A stretch of 64,000 nucleotides of DNA from Pseudidiomarina aquimaris. Its GTDB lineage: Bacteria > Pseudomonadota > Gammaproteobacteria > Enterobacterales > Alteromonadaceae. Under the pieces are notes generated by a model. The model searched no databases and was not told the origin of the DNA. It was given only the letters and a program-made list of their open reading frames with translations. Shown piece by piece: positions 56,818-64,000 of this stretch. Location: contig NZ_PIPT01000002.1 in assembly GCF_003987395.1 (NCBI RefSeq), positions 124,001 through 188,000 of the forward strand, given 5' to 3'. A program made the position numbers and the translations under genes. Numbering within the stretch: position 1 is the stretch's first letter; every line of letters starts with the position of its first letter.

Positions 56818-58204
56818 GTTGTGACTCCTTATTTAGCGGTTGCAGCAAGCGTGTCTTACCCGTCAGCAGCTCCTGCATCATGCCTTGTTTGATTTGGCGG
56901 GTTTTGCCAAGGCGTTGTTCCAGCGCCTGAATCTCTTCGTCCATATCGGACAGAATGGTGGCGATGGCGGTTTGTTCTTCTATACAAGGTGCTGAAAATT
57001 CAAAATTAACAAAATCCTTTTGATACAAGTGGGTAATAGTCGAGCCTGCGGTAATTCTGTTAATGAAATCGTCAAAAACTCTGGATGTAAGTACGTAGAA
57101 CAAAAAGCGTTGCATCAAATTATTGTTTTTAGGCCTAACAACGAAAACACCACTATTCAACGTGGCAGGCCGACTGAGTGCAGTGACATAACCAACTTTA
57201 CCAATAGTTCCATCCTTGGTTATTAATACATCATCATTTCTAAGCTGAATATTTTGATCTTGTTTATAACGCCATTCGCTTACATAGAAACATCTTTCCC
57301 ATTTCACGGCACCCGAATCAAAATCAGTACCAGTTACTAGATAGATATCTCCTGTTGTTTGGTATTCTTTGGTCGTTAACGCTTGCCAACCAATACGAGC
57401 TTTTAAAACCGTATCGCGACCAATTGATATACGTTCCCAATCCTCCGGGATTTCCCCTAACTCACTTGGTTTGGTGCCTTTTGGCTTGCCATCTTCACGC
57501 AAAGCAAACTGCGGCAGGCGGGTGCGGCCGGTGAGCAGTTGTTGCATGGTGGCGGTTTTGATGGCCTGTTTTTTGGCGATCAGTTCTTCCAGCTCGCTGA
57601 CTAGCGCATCAACATCGGATAGCGCATTGGCGATGGCGGTTTGTTCTTGGATTTTAGGTAATGGGATTAGCAAGTCTCCGTATTCATTACCATTAATACC
57701 TGGCTGCCCACTTCGCATAGAATTCACAGTGACCCAAGACCAATAGCGTTGAGTCTTTAGGTACTGCGATAGAAATCGTGGCTCTAGTTTTTTTTTGTCT
57801 GGAGAAACTTTTATCAAGAACCCCGCATACACCAATACACCATCATCTTCTTTGTATAAGTAAGACTTGCCAACGCTTGCCCCTGTCCTAGCTAGAACAA
57901 CATCACCGTCAGCTAGTTGGTACAAACCTGAAAACGAGCTTCTAACACCAACCTTTTCAGATGGTTTAAAGTAGCCATCTTCAGAAATATCAGTAATCCG
58001 AATGTAGACTGGTAACGTTCCTTCAAGCGGAACGGCTGGCGCATTAATTCCATATTTTGGAGGTTCTTTTAATAAATCTCGCAACCGAGATACCCCCCAA
58101 TGATCTGGAATTACTCCAACGTCTGTTTGCTTATAGCCCGAGGGAATGGCATTCGTAGCCGCCTCGGCCAGATTCTTTGAACTTTTTTCAGCCACTTCGC
58201 TCAT
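56810..58204 (-). CDS. hsdS: Type I restriction specificity subunit HsdS
   Basis: DNA-recognition subunit of 464 aa. The ATG at 58204 overlaps the hsdM stop (ATGA) and has GGAG upstream; a GTG three codons earlier is less likely. Two target recognition domains begin at VGVIPDHWG and LGEIPEDWE. Each is followed by a conserved helical spacer with the same pattern (QTAIANALSDVDALVSELEE and QTAIATILSDMDEEIQALEQ, ending LLTGRTRL and LLTGKTRL), the usual circular pseudo-symmetry. The DNA half-sites cannot be read from sequence alone. Confidence 0.95.
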   Translation of the reverse strand: MSEVAEKSSKNLAEAATNAIPSGYKQTDVGVIPDHWGVSRLRDLLKEPPKYGINAPAVPLEGTLPVYIRITDISEDGYFKPSEKVGVRSSFSGLYQLADGDVVLARTGASVGKSYLYKEDDGVLVYAGFLIKVSPDKKKLEPRFLSQYLKTQRYWSWVTVNSMRSGQPGINGNEYGDLLIPLPKIQEQTAIANALSDVDALVSELEELIAKKQAIKTATMQQLLTGRTRLPQFALREDGKPKGTKPSELGEIPEDWERISIGRDTVLKARIGWQALTTKEYQTTGDIYLVTGTDFDSGAVKWERCFYVSEWRYKQDQNIQLRNDDVLITKDGTIGKVGYVTALSRPATLNSGVFVVRPKNNNLMQRFLFYVLTSRVFDDFINRITAGSTITHLYQKDFVNFEFSAPCIEEQTAIATILSDMDEEIQALEQRLGKTRQIKQGMMQELLTGKTRLLQPLNKESQHG

Positions 58205-60642
58205 AGCGCCCACTCCAAACTCATCGCTTTTATGTGGCCTGCCACTTTATCGCTAAGGTTTTCTACCGATTGGGTAAGGGCAGGCAGGGGTTCGCTATAG
58301 CGCTCTTCCAACTCTTTCACACGATTAGCCAGTTGCTGGGTAACTCGCTCGATTTCGGCGACGATATTACTTTCAAGCGTTGCTAGCCATTTGTCGTCCA
58401 CAATCAGGGTTTTGATGTCAATTTCACTAAGCCGTGGGTATTTCTTAAATACTGCCAAGTCGAGCTCAGCTTGCTTCTCTTTTGCTTTTTTCTTTGCTGC
58501 TGCCTCTTTCTTCACTAGAGATAAACACTTTTCTAGAGCATCTATTTCATCAGGATCACTCGGATTAACTTTCAGTTCTTTCAATCGAGCATTGATTAAC
58601 TTTTGAGTCACCTTATCTTTATCATTTTTAGCTTCCAGCAGCAGGTCTTCTTCGCCGGAATGCAATTCCACAAATTCTTCCAGTGTTTGTGTTGCTGCCT
58701 CTACATCAGATTCAAGAATTGAAAGTTGCGCTAGCAAATCAGAAAAAAATCGTTTCTCAACCAATGTGCGTGGTATGACTTCTGCGCGATAGCGCTTCCT
58801 GGTTATTTCGAAATCATGACTTTCTTTCCATACATTTTTGCCGTCTTTTTTAGTAGGGAATATTTCACGTATTTGCTTACCACCAGTCCAGCCGTCTTGC
58901 ACCAGCACATAGACATCGTCTTGCATGGACTCCGCCCAGTAATCCATCAAGATTTGGTAGATGTCGTATTTACTAAGTAGTGGCGTTTGTGCATAGCTTT
59001 GCAGCAAATCTTCGCTGATGCGATGGATAATTTGTTTAGGCTGTTCGCCTTGCTCAATGGCGTGCAGATTTGAGCGCTGCGCCCACTCGATAAAGGGTTC
59101 AAGGCTTTGTGCAGCAAAAGTTTTGAACTCGTCATGGTTAAGGATGGTGCTTTTCACCTCGGAAGCTTTGACCAAGGCTTCGCTATAACCTTCACGTGAT
59201 GCTTCGAATAAGCTTGCACGAATACTCGGAAAGACTTGCCAGTAACGCTCTAAAGCATCGATATCGCGGTTTGGAATGCCGCCTTGCAGATGGGCGCTTA
59301 AATCGTGCAGGTCTTCGGGTTCGCTGCTGTCGATATAACGCGGAATATTGAGGTTGTAGTCGTTACCAGCGATTTCACTTAACGGTACCATACGCGAGTA
59401 ACGCGGCAGTTCTAGCTGCTTGGTAAAGACATCGACGATTTTGTGAATATCTTGGCTACGCAGGCGGTTTTTATTGCCGTCTTTGGCAAAGCCTTTGCTG
59501 GCATCGACCATAAAGATGCCGCTGCGAGCGTTCGCGTGCTCTTTATCAATCACGATAATACAGGCAGGAATGCCGGTGCCGTAAAACAGGTTGGCCGGTA
59601 AACCGATTATGCCTTTGATGTAACCTTGCTTGATGAGGTTTTCACGAATGCGCGCTTCGGCGTTGCCACGGAACAACACACCGTGAGGCAGAATGACCGC
59701 GCCTTTACCGGTGCTTTTTAAGCTTTTAATGATGTGCAGCAAAAAGGTGTAGTCGCCGTTTTTTTCTGGCGGAATGCCCCAACTGAAACGGCCAAATTCA
59801 TCCTCTTGCGGGTTAATGCCGCTGGTCCAGTTTTTGTTGGAAAACGGCGGGTTGGCCACAGCGAAATCAAAAGTCTTAAGTTGGCCGTTTGCCTCTTTCC
59901 ATTGCGGGTCAGCAATGGTGTTGCCTTTCCAGATTTTGGCGGTGGCGTTGTTGTGCAAAATCATGTTCATACGTGCCAAGGCACTGGTAGCGTTGTCCAT
60001 TTCTTGACCAAAAATCGACAAGCCACGCGGCGCTTCATCACTGGCTTTTAACAACAGGGAGCCCGAGCCGCAGGTTGGGTCGTAGACGGTGGCATCTTGC
60101 GGGGTATTACTATCAATACCAATCACTTTAGAAAGGATGCGTGACACTTCGGATGGCGTATAAAACTGTCCTTTGGATTTACCGGATTCGGTGGCAAAGT
60201 GGCGCATTAGGTATTCGTAGGCATCACCCAGTAGGTCATCGCCATCGGCGCGGTTATCGCCAAGGTTTAACCCTTCGAAAATGCCGACCAGCTTACCTAG
60301 CCGGTCAACCATTTCTTTGCCTTTGCCAAGCTTGTCTTCATCGTTAAAGTCGGCAACGTCTATCACGCCTTTGAGGTCGTTTTCTTCGGCCAGCGCACTG
60401 ATGACTTTGTTGATTTTGTCGCCAATTTCTTTGTCGCCTTTCAGCGCAACCATATCGTCAAAGCTGGCACCTTGCGGCACTACAATCATGCCGTAAGGGT
60501 CGCCTTTGTATTTGTCAGAGACATACTTCATAAACAGCATGGTCAGCACATAGTCTTTGTACTGGCTGGCATCCATACCGCCGCGCAGCTCATCGCAGCT
60601 AGCCCAAAGGGAGGAGTAAAGTTCGGTTTTCTTAATGGCCAT
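58201..60642 (-). CDS. hsdM: Type I restriction N6-adenine methyltransferase HsdM, long form
   Basis: Modification subunit of 813 aa. It has the N-terminal HsdM helical domain (about 5-145), the SAM-binding motif DPTCGSG (188-194) and catalytic NPPF (264-267). After the methyltransferase core (to about residue 480) there is an extra region of some 300 residues, rich in charged helices, ending in a coiled coil; HsdM proteins such as that of E. coli K-12 are about 530 aa. Long HsdM forms are known, and the tail may replace part of an HsdS or HsdR contact. AAGGAA lies upstream of the start. Confidence 0.95.
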   Translation of the reverse strand: MAIKKTELYSSLWASCDELRGGMDASQYKDYVLTMLFMKYVSDKYKGDPYGMIVVPQGASFDDMVALKGDKEIGDKINKVISALAEENDLKGVIDVADFNDEDKLGKGKEMVDRLGKLVGIFEGLNLGDNRADGDDLLGDAYEYLMRHFATESGKSKGQFYTPSEVSRILSKVIGIDSNTPQDATVYDPTCGSGSLLLKASDEAPRGLSIFGQEMDNATSALARMNMILHNNATAKIWKGNTIADPQWKEANGQLKTFDFAVANPPFSNKNWTSGINPQEDEFGRFSWGIPPEKNGDYTFLLHIIKSLKSTGKGAVILPHGVLFRGNAEARIRENLIKQGYIKGIIGLPANLFYGTGIPACIIVIDKEHANARSGIFMVDASKGFAKDGNKNRLRSQDIHKIVDVFTKQLELPRYSRMVPLSEIAGNDYNLNIPRYIDSSEPEDLHDLSAHLQGGIPNRDIDALERYWQVFPSIRASLFEASREGYSEALVKASEVKSTILNHDEFKTFAAQSLEPFIEWAQRSNLHAIEQGEQPKQIIHRISEDLLQSYAQTPLLSKYDIYQILMDYWAESMQDDVYVLVQDGWTGGKQIREIFPTKKDGKNVWKESHDFEITRKRYRAEVIPRTLVEKRFFSDLLAQLSILESDVEAATQTLEEFVELHSGEEDLLLEAKNDKDKVTQKLINARLKELKVNPSDPDEIDALEKCLSLVKKEAAAKKKAKEKQAELDLAVFKKYPRLSEIDIKTLIVDDKWLATLESNIVAEIERVTQQLANRVKELEERYSEPLPALTQSVENLSDKVAGHIKAMSLEWAL

Positions 60643-60694
60643 GGTTGTTCCTTACAGTACCGAGTATTGGCCCGGCACGATTGAATTTGATTCG

Positions 60695-60934
60695 TTATAG
60701 TTTGGCTGTATCGAGCCCGGCCGCTTTCAGGCGCTGAGTCAGATTGCGCATTTTGCTAAATTCGGTGCCAAAGCTGCTTCGCAGGCCTACCCCCTCACAA
60801 AACTCTTTGGCGGTGATGTTCTTTAACTCATCTGCATATTTGATCATTTGCAAATGCAGCTCCGCGGTGTATTGCTTGCGAGGTGCCTCTTGCAGGGCCT
60901 TTTTGATTTGTGCGTAGATTTCTTGCTCGTTCAT
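60695..60934 (-). CDS. Small putative DNA-binding regulator of the hsd operon
   Basis: A 79-aa mostly helical protein, 52 bp upstream of hsdM on the same strand. The middle (MIKYADELKNITAKEFCEGV, then LRSSFGTEFSKMRNLTQRLK) looks like a helix-turn-helix with a recognition helix rich in R, S and K. The ATG at 60934 is used; a GTG at 60949 would add five residues and neither has a strong ribosome site. Small genes of this kind often precede hsdM. I infer autoregulation through the palindrome just upstream. Confidence 0.7.
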   Translation of the reverse strand: MNEQEIYAQIKKALQEAPRKQYTAELHLQMIKYADELKNITAKEFCEGVGLRSSFGTEFSKMRNLTQRLKAAGLDTAKL

Positions 60935-60962
60935 TTGGGTACTTGCCACGGCTGATTTTTAT

Positions 60963-60985
60963 AATTTAGCTAAACTAGCTAAATT
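60963..60985. promoter_or_regulatory. Palindromic operator in the hsd/TIR divergent region
   Basis: AATTTAGCTA and TAGCTAAATT are perfect 10-bp inverted arms with a 3-bp spacer. The site covers the putative -10 of the hsd promoter and ends three bases before the -35 of the promoter toward the TIR unit, an ideal repressor position. Confidence 0.75.
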
Positions 60986-61000
60986 TCCTTGCGATAGCAA
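60972..61000 (-). promoter_or_regulatory. Putative promoter of the hsd operon
   Basis: On the minus strand TTGCTA and TAGTTT are 17 bp apart, 38 bp before the regulator ATG. The -10 lies in the centre of the palindrome. Confidence 0.45.
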
Positions 61001-61016
61001 TATATCGGCCTATATT
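60989..61016 (+). promoter_or_regulatory. Putative promoter of the TIR two-gene unit
   Basis: TTGCGA (60989-60994) and TATATT (61011-61016) are 16 bp apart, 35 bp before the GTG start at 61052. Its -35 overlaps the spacer of the opposite hsd promoter. Confidence 0.5.
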
Positions 61017-61051
61017 ACTAATTATCGAATCACCATCGAATGGAGGCTTTT

Positions 61052-61339
61052 GTGGCTAAAATTACTGGGCTGGATAATCTGCAGAAGGAACTCAAAAAGG
61101 CAGAGAAAGCTTTTAAAGAGCTTGATGGGCACTTAGCACGGGTTGAGTTCGATCCTCACGATCCAAGTAGCGTTGAGGCGGCCATTCAATCTATTCATCA
61201 AGAGATCGATAGTCGCATCGCCCCATATGGAAATAGCTCTATCATTCGTCCGCTGGCAGAGCAAATGAAAGAGAAATGTCGTGAAAGTATTCTTAATAAG
61301 GCCTCAGAGGCTCGGCTTAAGCACGATGAGGATGAATGA
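61052..61339 (+). CDS. Small helical protein, partner of the TIR-domain protein
   Basis: A 95-aa protein starting at GTG 61052 (MAKITGLDNLQKELKKAEKA) with GGAGG 5 nt upstream; an ATG 12 bases earlier overlaps that ribosome site and is less likely. It is charged and helical, with a segment FDPHDPSSVEAAIQSIHQEI and a basic, coiled C-terminus. No enzymatic motif is seen. Its stop overlaps the TIR gene start by 4 bp, so the two are made together. I recall similar small proteins beside TIR-like genes, but know no assigned function; inhibitor, adaptor or sensor are all possible. Confidence 0.8.
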   Translation: MAKITGLDNLQKELKKAEKAFKELDGHLARVEFDPHDPSSVEAAIQSIHQEIDSRIAPYGNSSIIRPLAEQMKEKCRESILNKASEARLKHDEDE

Positions 61340-62235
61340 TGTCGAGAGATGTATTTTCAGAAATTAATAATGCGGTTTTTGATCTTCAAAGTTCCCATCT
61401 ACAAACATTTGACAGGCCATTACGGAAACTGGCTCAGTTACTCCGCCCCTCCGACCTAGAGCCTTATAACACTGAGCTCACTAAAGGAGTCGATCTTGAA
61501 ACCTTCCTTGCAGAGAGTGAAGCATCAGGTGGCAATATGGTTGGAACCGCTAAGCTTGCATTCCCCGACAATGATCGAGAGACGATGGGGTTAACACTGT
61601 TATTGATTGAAAAATTAGCTGATGACCCAAGCTTTGCAAGAGGCTTTGCCAATCACTTTTTTTACTCTGGTAATAAAATCATTGCAGGCATACATGCACT
61701 TACTGGCCAACTTATTATTCCCTTTGTTCGTGATTACAGAAACTACGTTCAATCAAAAGGGAGCACTCAAACTGTGTTAACTCGACCATTCTCTAAGAAA
61801 ATATTTATTGTTCACGGCCATGACCAAGGCGCGCGCGAAATGGTGGCTCGTTTTATCGAACGTATCGGTTTAGAAGCAATAATTCTTCATGAGCAAGCAA
61901 ACCAAGGAAGAACCATCATAGAAAAAGTTGACGCGCACCGTGATGTCGGATTTGCCGTTGTACTCCTGACACCGGACGATGAAGGCCGCGCCAAAGGCGG
62001 TAGCCTTGAGCCTCGTGCACGTCAAAACGTTTTACTGGAACTCGGTTACTTTATCGGCTGCCTGGGTCGAGACAAAGTTTGTGCGCTCAAACGCGGTTCA
62101 CTGGAAATACCTAGCGACTTCGCTGGGGTGGTCTGGGAGACGATGGATGATTCCGGCGGCTGGAAGCAACGTCTTGCTCTTGAACTTGATGCCGCAGGTC
62201 ACAAAATAGACTGGAATAAAGTTATGCGCACTTGA
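61336..62235 (+). CDS. TIR-domain nucleotide-binding effector (Cap12/Pycsar-type TIR family)
   Basis: A 299-aa protein. Residues about 154-290 match the TIR-like family first described as predicted nucleotide-binding and shared with CBASS/Pycsar TIR effectors: KKIFIVHGHDQGAREMVARF, ILHEQANQGRTIIEK, VVLLTPDDEG and RARQNVLLELGYFIGCLGR. Glu235 in NVLLELG is at the position of the catalytic NADase glutamate. The N-terminal 150 residues (about 80-135 conserved-looking: MGLTLLLIEKLADDPSFARG) are a separate domain I do not recognise. No cyclase gene is adjacent. Two ATG codons in a row (61336, 61339) can serve as start. NAD+ depletion on activation is inferred. Confidence 0.85.
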   Translation: MMSRDVFSEINNAVFDLQSSHLQTFDRPLRKLAQLLRPSDLEPYNTELTKGVDLETFLAESEASGGNMVGTAKLAFPDNDRETMGLTLLLIEKLADDPSFARGFANHFFYSGNKIIAGIHALTGQLIIPFVRDYRNYVQSKGSTQTVLTRPFSKKIFIVHGHDQGAREMVARFIERIGLEAIILHEQANQGRTIIEKVDAHRDVGFAVVLLTPDDEGRAKGGSLEPRARQNVLLELGYFIGCLGRDKVCALKRGSLEIPSDFAGVVWETMDDSGGWKQRLALELDAAGHKIDWNKVMRT

Positions 62236-62321
62236 TGTGCGCCTCTCCTAAACCAGCCCAGTTTAAGATCAAACTCGTAAATTCTTATCAGCGAACTTAT
62301 CTTGGTAATACACGTTTCGAA

Positions 62322-62705
62322 TTACACACGTCCCGAGGGCGGTATTTCCTTATCAAACATTTTCAGTATTTTGGCTGACTCGGTGTTTGACGGCAAATCT
62401 GCGCCGTCAGGTGGAGCTTTATCGACACTAGCCATTTGTATACCTTTCTGCCGCACATGAAAGGCAATTTGCTGCCATCGGCGCTGCCAAAGCTCTTCAC
62501 GTTGCTTGTATACTTCGAGCTCTGTTCTAAGACGTGCTAGCTCTACCTGTAGCTCTTCGGCCTCTTTGGTTGCTTGTTCTTTTGTTTTAACCAAGCCACC
62601 CGACAATGCTCGTTTGGCGTGGTCATAGGCTGCCTTAATTTCTGATTTTGCTTGAAGTGATTGGCGACTAAAGCCAAAGCGCTCTTCTGGATAAAACGAA
62701 CTCAT
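62322..62705 (-). CDS. Small coiled-coil protein, possible mobility accessory protein
   Basis: A 127-aa protein with a long charged coiled coil (about 45-90, KEQATKEAEELQVELARLRT) after an N-terminal RFGFSRQSLQAKSEI segment. It resembles the small helical third proteins that accompany tyrosine-recombinase modules (Tn554 TnpC-like, or the GmtX-type protein of gamma-mobile-trio islands), from memory only. It begins inside a decayed recombinase start in another frame. Function is unproven. Confidence 0.55.
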   Translation of the reverse strand: MSSFYPEERFGFSRQSLQAKSEIKAAYDHAKRALSGGLVKTKEQATKEAEELQVELARLRTELEVYKQREELWQRRWQQIAFHVRQKGIQMASVDKAPPDGADLPSNTESAKILKMFDKEIPPSGRV

Positions 62706-62790
62706 TCGGCAAGGTGATCGGCATACCGTGTGCGTCTAGCATGATTGGTATTTGCTCGCCCGTTTTATGAGTCACATCTTTTATACGCAT
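62668..62790 (-). pseudogene. Truncated N-terminus of a tyrosine-recombinase-like gene
   Basis: An ATG at 62790 opens 40 codons reading KTGEQIPIMLDAHGMPITLP then NEFVLSRR before a stop. The pattern of polar residues, IP(I/L)LxDxxGxPxxxPNxF, is how the N-termini of many island-type site-specific integrases begin. The catalytic core is absent. It overlaps the coiled-coil gene by 38 bp in another frame, so an internal deletion joined the start of one gene to another is plausible. Confidence 0.5.
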
Positions 62791-62884
62791 CGTACCGTCC
62801 TTGTTTACAAGGAAATACTAGATAAAACCCTATCTTTACAACTTTTGTATTATACGATTTTATAACGAGGCAACTGAAAGCCAA

Positions 62885-62922
62885 ATAAAAAAGCCCCTTA
62901 TATGTCTACACACATAAAGGGC
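62885..62922 (-). terminator. Terminator of ssb
   Basis: On the minus strand GCCCTTTATGTG and ACATATAAGGGGC form an imperfect hairpin followed by TTTTTTATT, about 85 bp after the ssb stop. The 62791-62884 stretch on its far side is AT-rich and holds only the possible promoter of the recombinase remnant. Confidence 0.82.
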
Positions 62923-63006
62923 GTGAAATTAAAAAATACTTTTATAAAACAGTATTGTCGGGAGTTAATTTAAGTCAAACTCTTAACACTTATAGTTTTA
63001 TATGAT

Positions 63007-63561
63007 TCAGAACGGAATATCGTCATCAAAGTCATTGTCAGGAATAAACGGGTCATTATTCTGTTGTTGCGGCTTTTGTTGCTGCTGTGCAGGCTGTTGC
63101 GCTGGGCGTTGTTGCTGCCCTCCGCCGAAACCGCCACCTTGCGACTGTGCTTGCTGGCCACCTTGATTATATGAGCCGCCTTGCGGTTGCCCTTGGTAGC
63201 CAGCGCCACCACCAGCGCCACCACGGCTATCTAGCATCTGCAGATCATTGATCACCACTTCGGTAGTGTAGCGCTCTACACCGTCTTGCCCCTGCCACTT
63301 ACGGGTTTGCAGGCGACCTTCAACATAAACTTTTGAGCCTTTATCAAGGTATTCGCCAGCGATTTCTGCAAGGCGACGATAGGCCACACAACGGTGCCAC
63401 TCCGTTTGCTCACGTGGCTCCCCGGTCTGTTTGTCTTTCCAAGTTTCGCTGGTGGCAATCGACAAGTTGGCAATCGCTGTATTGTTTTGCGTGTAACGGA
63501 TCTCTGGCTTTGCGCCCAAGTTACCGATAAGAATGACTTTATTGATGCCGCGACTGGCCAT
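63007..63561 (-). CDS. ssb: Single-stranded DNA-binding protein
   Basis: Essential ssDNA-binding protein of 184 aa (E. coli 178). The OB fold covers about residues 4-110 ([40 protein letters not shown]), followed by a Gly/Gln-rich linker and the acidic partner-binding tip [10 protein letters not shown]. It marks the return to core chromosome to the right of the island. Confidence 0.97.
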   Translation of the reverse strand: MASRGINKVILIGNLGAKPEIRYTQNNTAIANLSIATSETWKDKQTGEPREQTEWHRCVAYRRLAEIAGEYLDKGSKVYVEGRLQTRKWQGQDGVERYTTEVVINDLQMLDSRGGAGGGAGYQGQPQGGSYNQGGQQAQSQGGGFGGGQQQRPAQQPAQQQQKPQQQNNDPFIPDNDFDDDIPF

Positions 63562-63576
63562 GCCTTGCTCCTTTCC

Positions 63577-64000
63577 TCATGATTGATACGGCTTCACGAG
63601 CGCCGTAACTTGTTCTTCATTGTAATCAGTTTTGTGTACTTTTAAATAGGCGATTTGTTCGCTGGCAACCAAACGAACTTCTTCGACGCCAGCGCCCTCT
63701 GCAAGCTCTGTTGCCAAGGATTCGATCTCTGCATTGCTCAGCTGACGCAATTTGAAACTCACATTTTGCCACTGGGGCGGTGGTGTCATGCCCAAACTGA
63801 CAAGCAACCAACATAGTAACAGCACCAAGCTAAAAGCGACAACGCCAATCAGGCCTCCCCATTGCAAAATCGCACCGCCTGCTGCACCTCCAACGAACGC
63901 ACCAGCAAACTGTGAAGTGGCATAGATACCGCTGGCACTTCCTTTGCGGCCTGCAGGAGCAAAGCGCGTTAGTATTGACGGCAGCGTCGCTTCCAAGAAG
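63577..64000 (-). CDS. MFS transporter, YajR-like (3' part; 5' end outside window)
   Basis: C-terminal 140 residues of a major facilitator transporter; the frame stays open to the window edge and the residues before the visible part continue (FLEATLPSILTRFAPAGRKG). The last transmembrane helices are followed by a cytosolic domain of about 65 residues (LRQLSNAEIESLATELAEGA, VASEQIAYLKVHKTDYNEEQ) that looks like the ferredoxin-like YAM domain of E. coli YajR. MFS genes of this type commonly sit next to ssb. Substrate unknown. Confidence 0.86.
   Translation of the reverse strand, partial: FLEATLPSILTRFAPAGRKGSASGIYATSQFAGAFVGGAAGGAILQWGGLIGVVAFSLVLLLCWLLVSLGMTPPPQWQNVSFKLRQLSNAEIESLATELAEGAGVEEVRLVASEQIAYLKVHKTDYNEEQVTALVKPYQS

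Noticed and set aside
61040-61051. ATG start at 61040 for the small TIR-partner protein
   Set aside because: This ATG overlaps the GGAGG that serves the GTG at 61052, and MAKITGLDNL is the more natural N-terminus.
62791-62884. Match of the right island edge to the 13-bp left repeat
   Set aside because: Only a short TTTGTAT-like similarity exists (near 62845), too short to support an attachment site.
48410-62922. Insertion sequence or intact integrase carrying the island
   Set aside because: No transposase or complete recombinase frame is present; only a 40-codon recombinase-like fragment was found.
62970-63224. An 84-codon minus-strand frame overlapping the end of ssb
   Set aside because: It is a frame shadow of the ssb Gly/Gln-rich linker; the ssb frame has full domain support.

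Overview
The window is chromosomal DNA from a gammaproteobacterium, most likely a marine member of the Alteromonadales and possibly Idiomarinaceae-like. This rests on gene content and order: kdsD-kdsC-lptCAB-rpoN-hpf-ptsN-rapZ-npr, the yhdP-rng-maf-mreDCB block, and a full MSHA type IV pilus locus next to mreB. The genus call is an inference. No rRNA, tRNA, CRISPR array or transposase was seen.

Layout. (1) 2-7885, plus strand: end of kdsD, then kdsC, lptC, lptA, lptB (Kdo synthesis and LPS export), rpoN, hpf, ptsN, rapZ, npr (sigma-54 and nitrogen-PTS group), then mgtE under its own putative promoter. (2) 7892-20523, mostly minus strand: pmbA and tldD (two-subunit protease) around darP on the plus strand, a nitrilase-family amidase, yhdP, rng, maf and mreDCB. 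(3) 20604-37460: the MSHA pilus locus. The machinery genes mshI-J-K-L-M-N-E-G and the pilins mshB and mshA run on the minus strand. mshD-O-P-Q run on the plus strand and mshC is divergent from them beside mreB, so the usual co-linear order is broken. No mshF is present. (4) 37589-48409: pyrC, a GAF/PAS/GGDEF diguanylate cyclase, tdk, add, a secreted S9 peptidase lipoprotein, and a lipoprotein binding protein translationally coupled to a membrane GGDEF-EAL protein. MshE carries c-di-GMP-binding MshEN motifs, so these c-di-GMP enzymes may influence the pilus, though this is inferred.

(5) About 48.5-62.85 kb: an accessory defence island between a truncated 3' gene remnant with its terminator on the left and the ssb terminator on the right. 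On the minus strand lie a small putative regulator, hsdM, hsdS, a TrlF-like PHP/SMC-type ATPase, an AlbA_2/Schlafen-type ATP-binding protein, hsdR and a YgjP-like metallopeptidase, mostly overlapping or closely spaced. Divergent from them is a two-gene unit: a 95-aa helical protein and a TIR-domain protein related to CBASS/Pycsar TIR effectors. The two units share a promoter region with a perfect 10-bp-arm palindrome. The right edge holds a decayed tyrosine-recombinase start and a small coiled-coil protein, probably the remains of the island's mobility genes. (6) 63007-64000: ssb and the 3' part of a YajR-like MFS transporter.

The most promising parts for new biology are the TIR two-gene unit, the two ATP-handling proteins inserted between hsdS and hsdR, and their shared control region.
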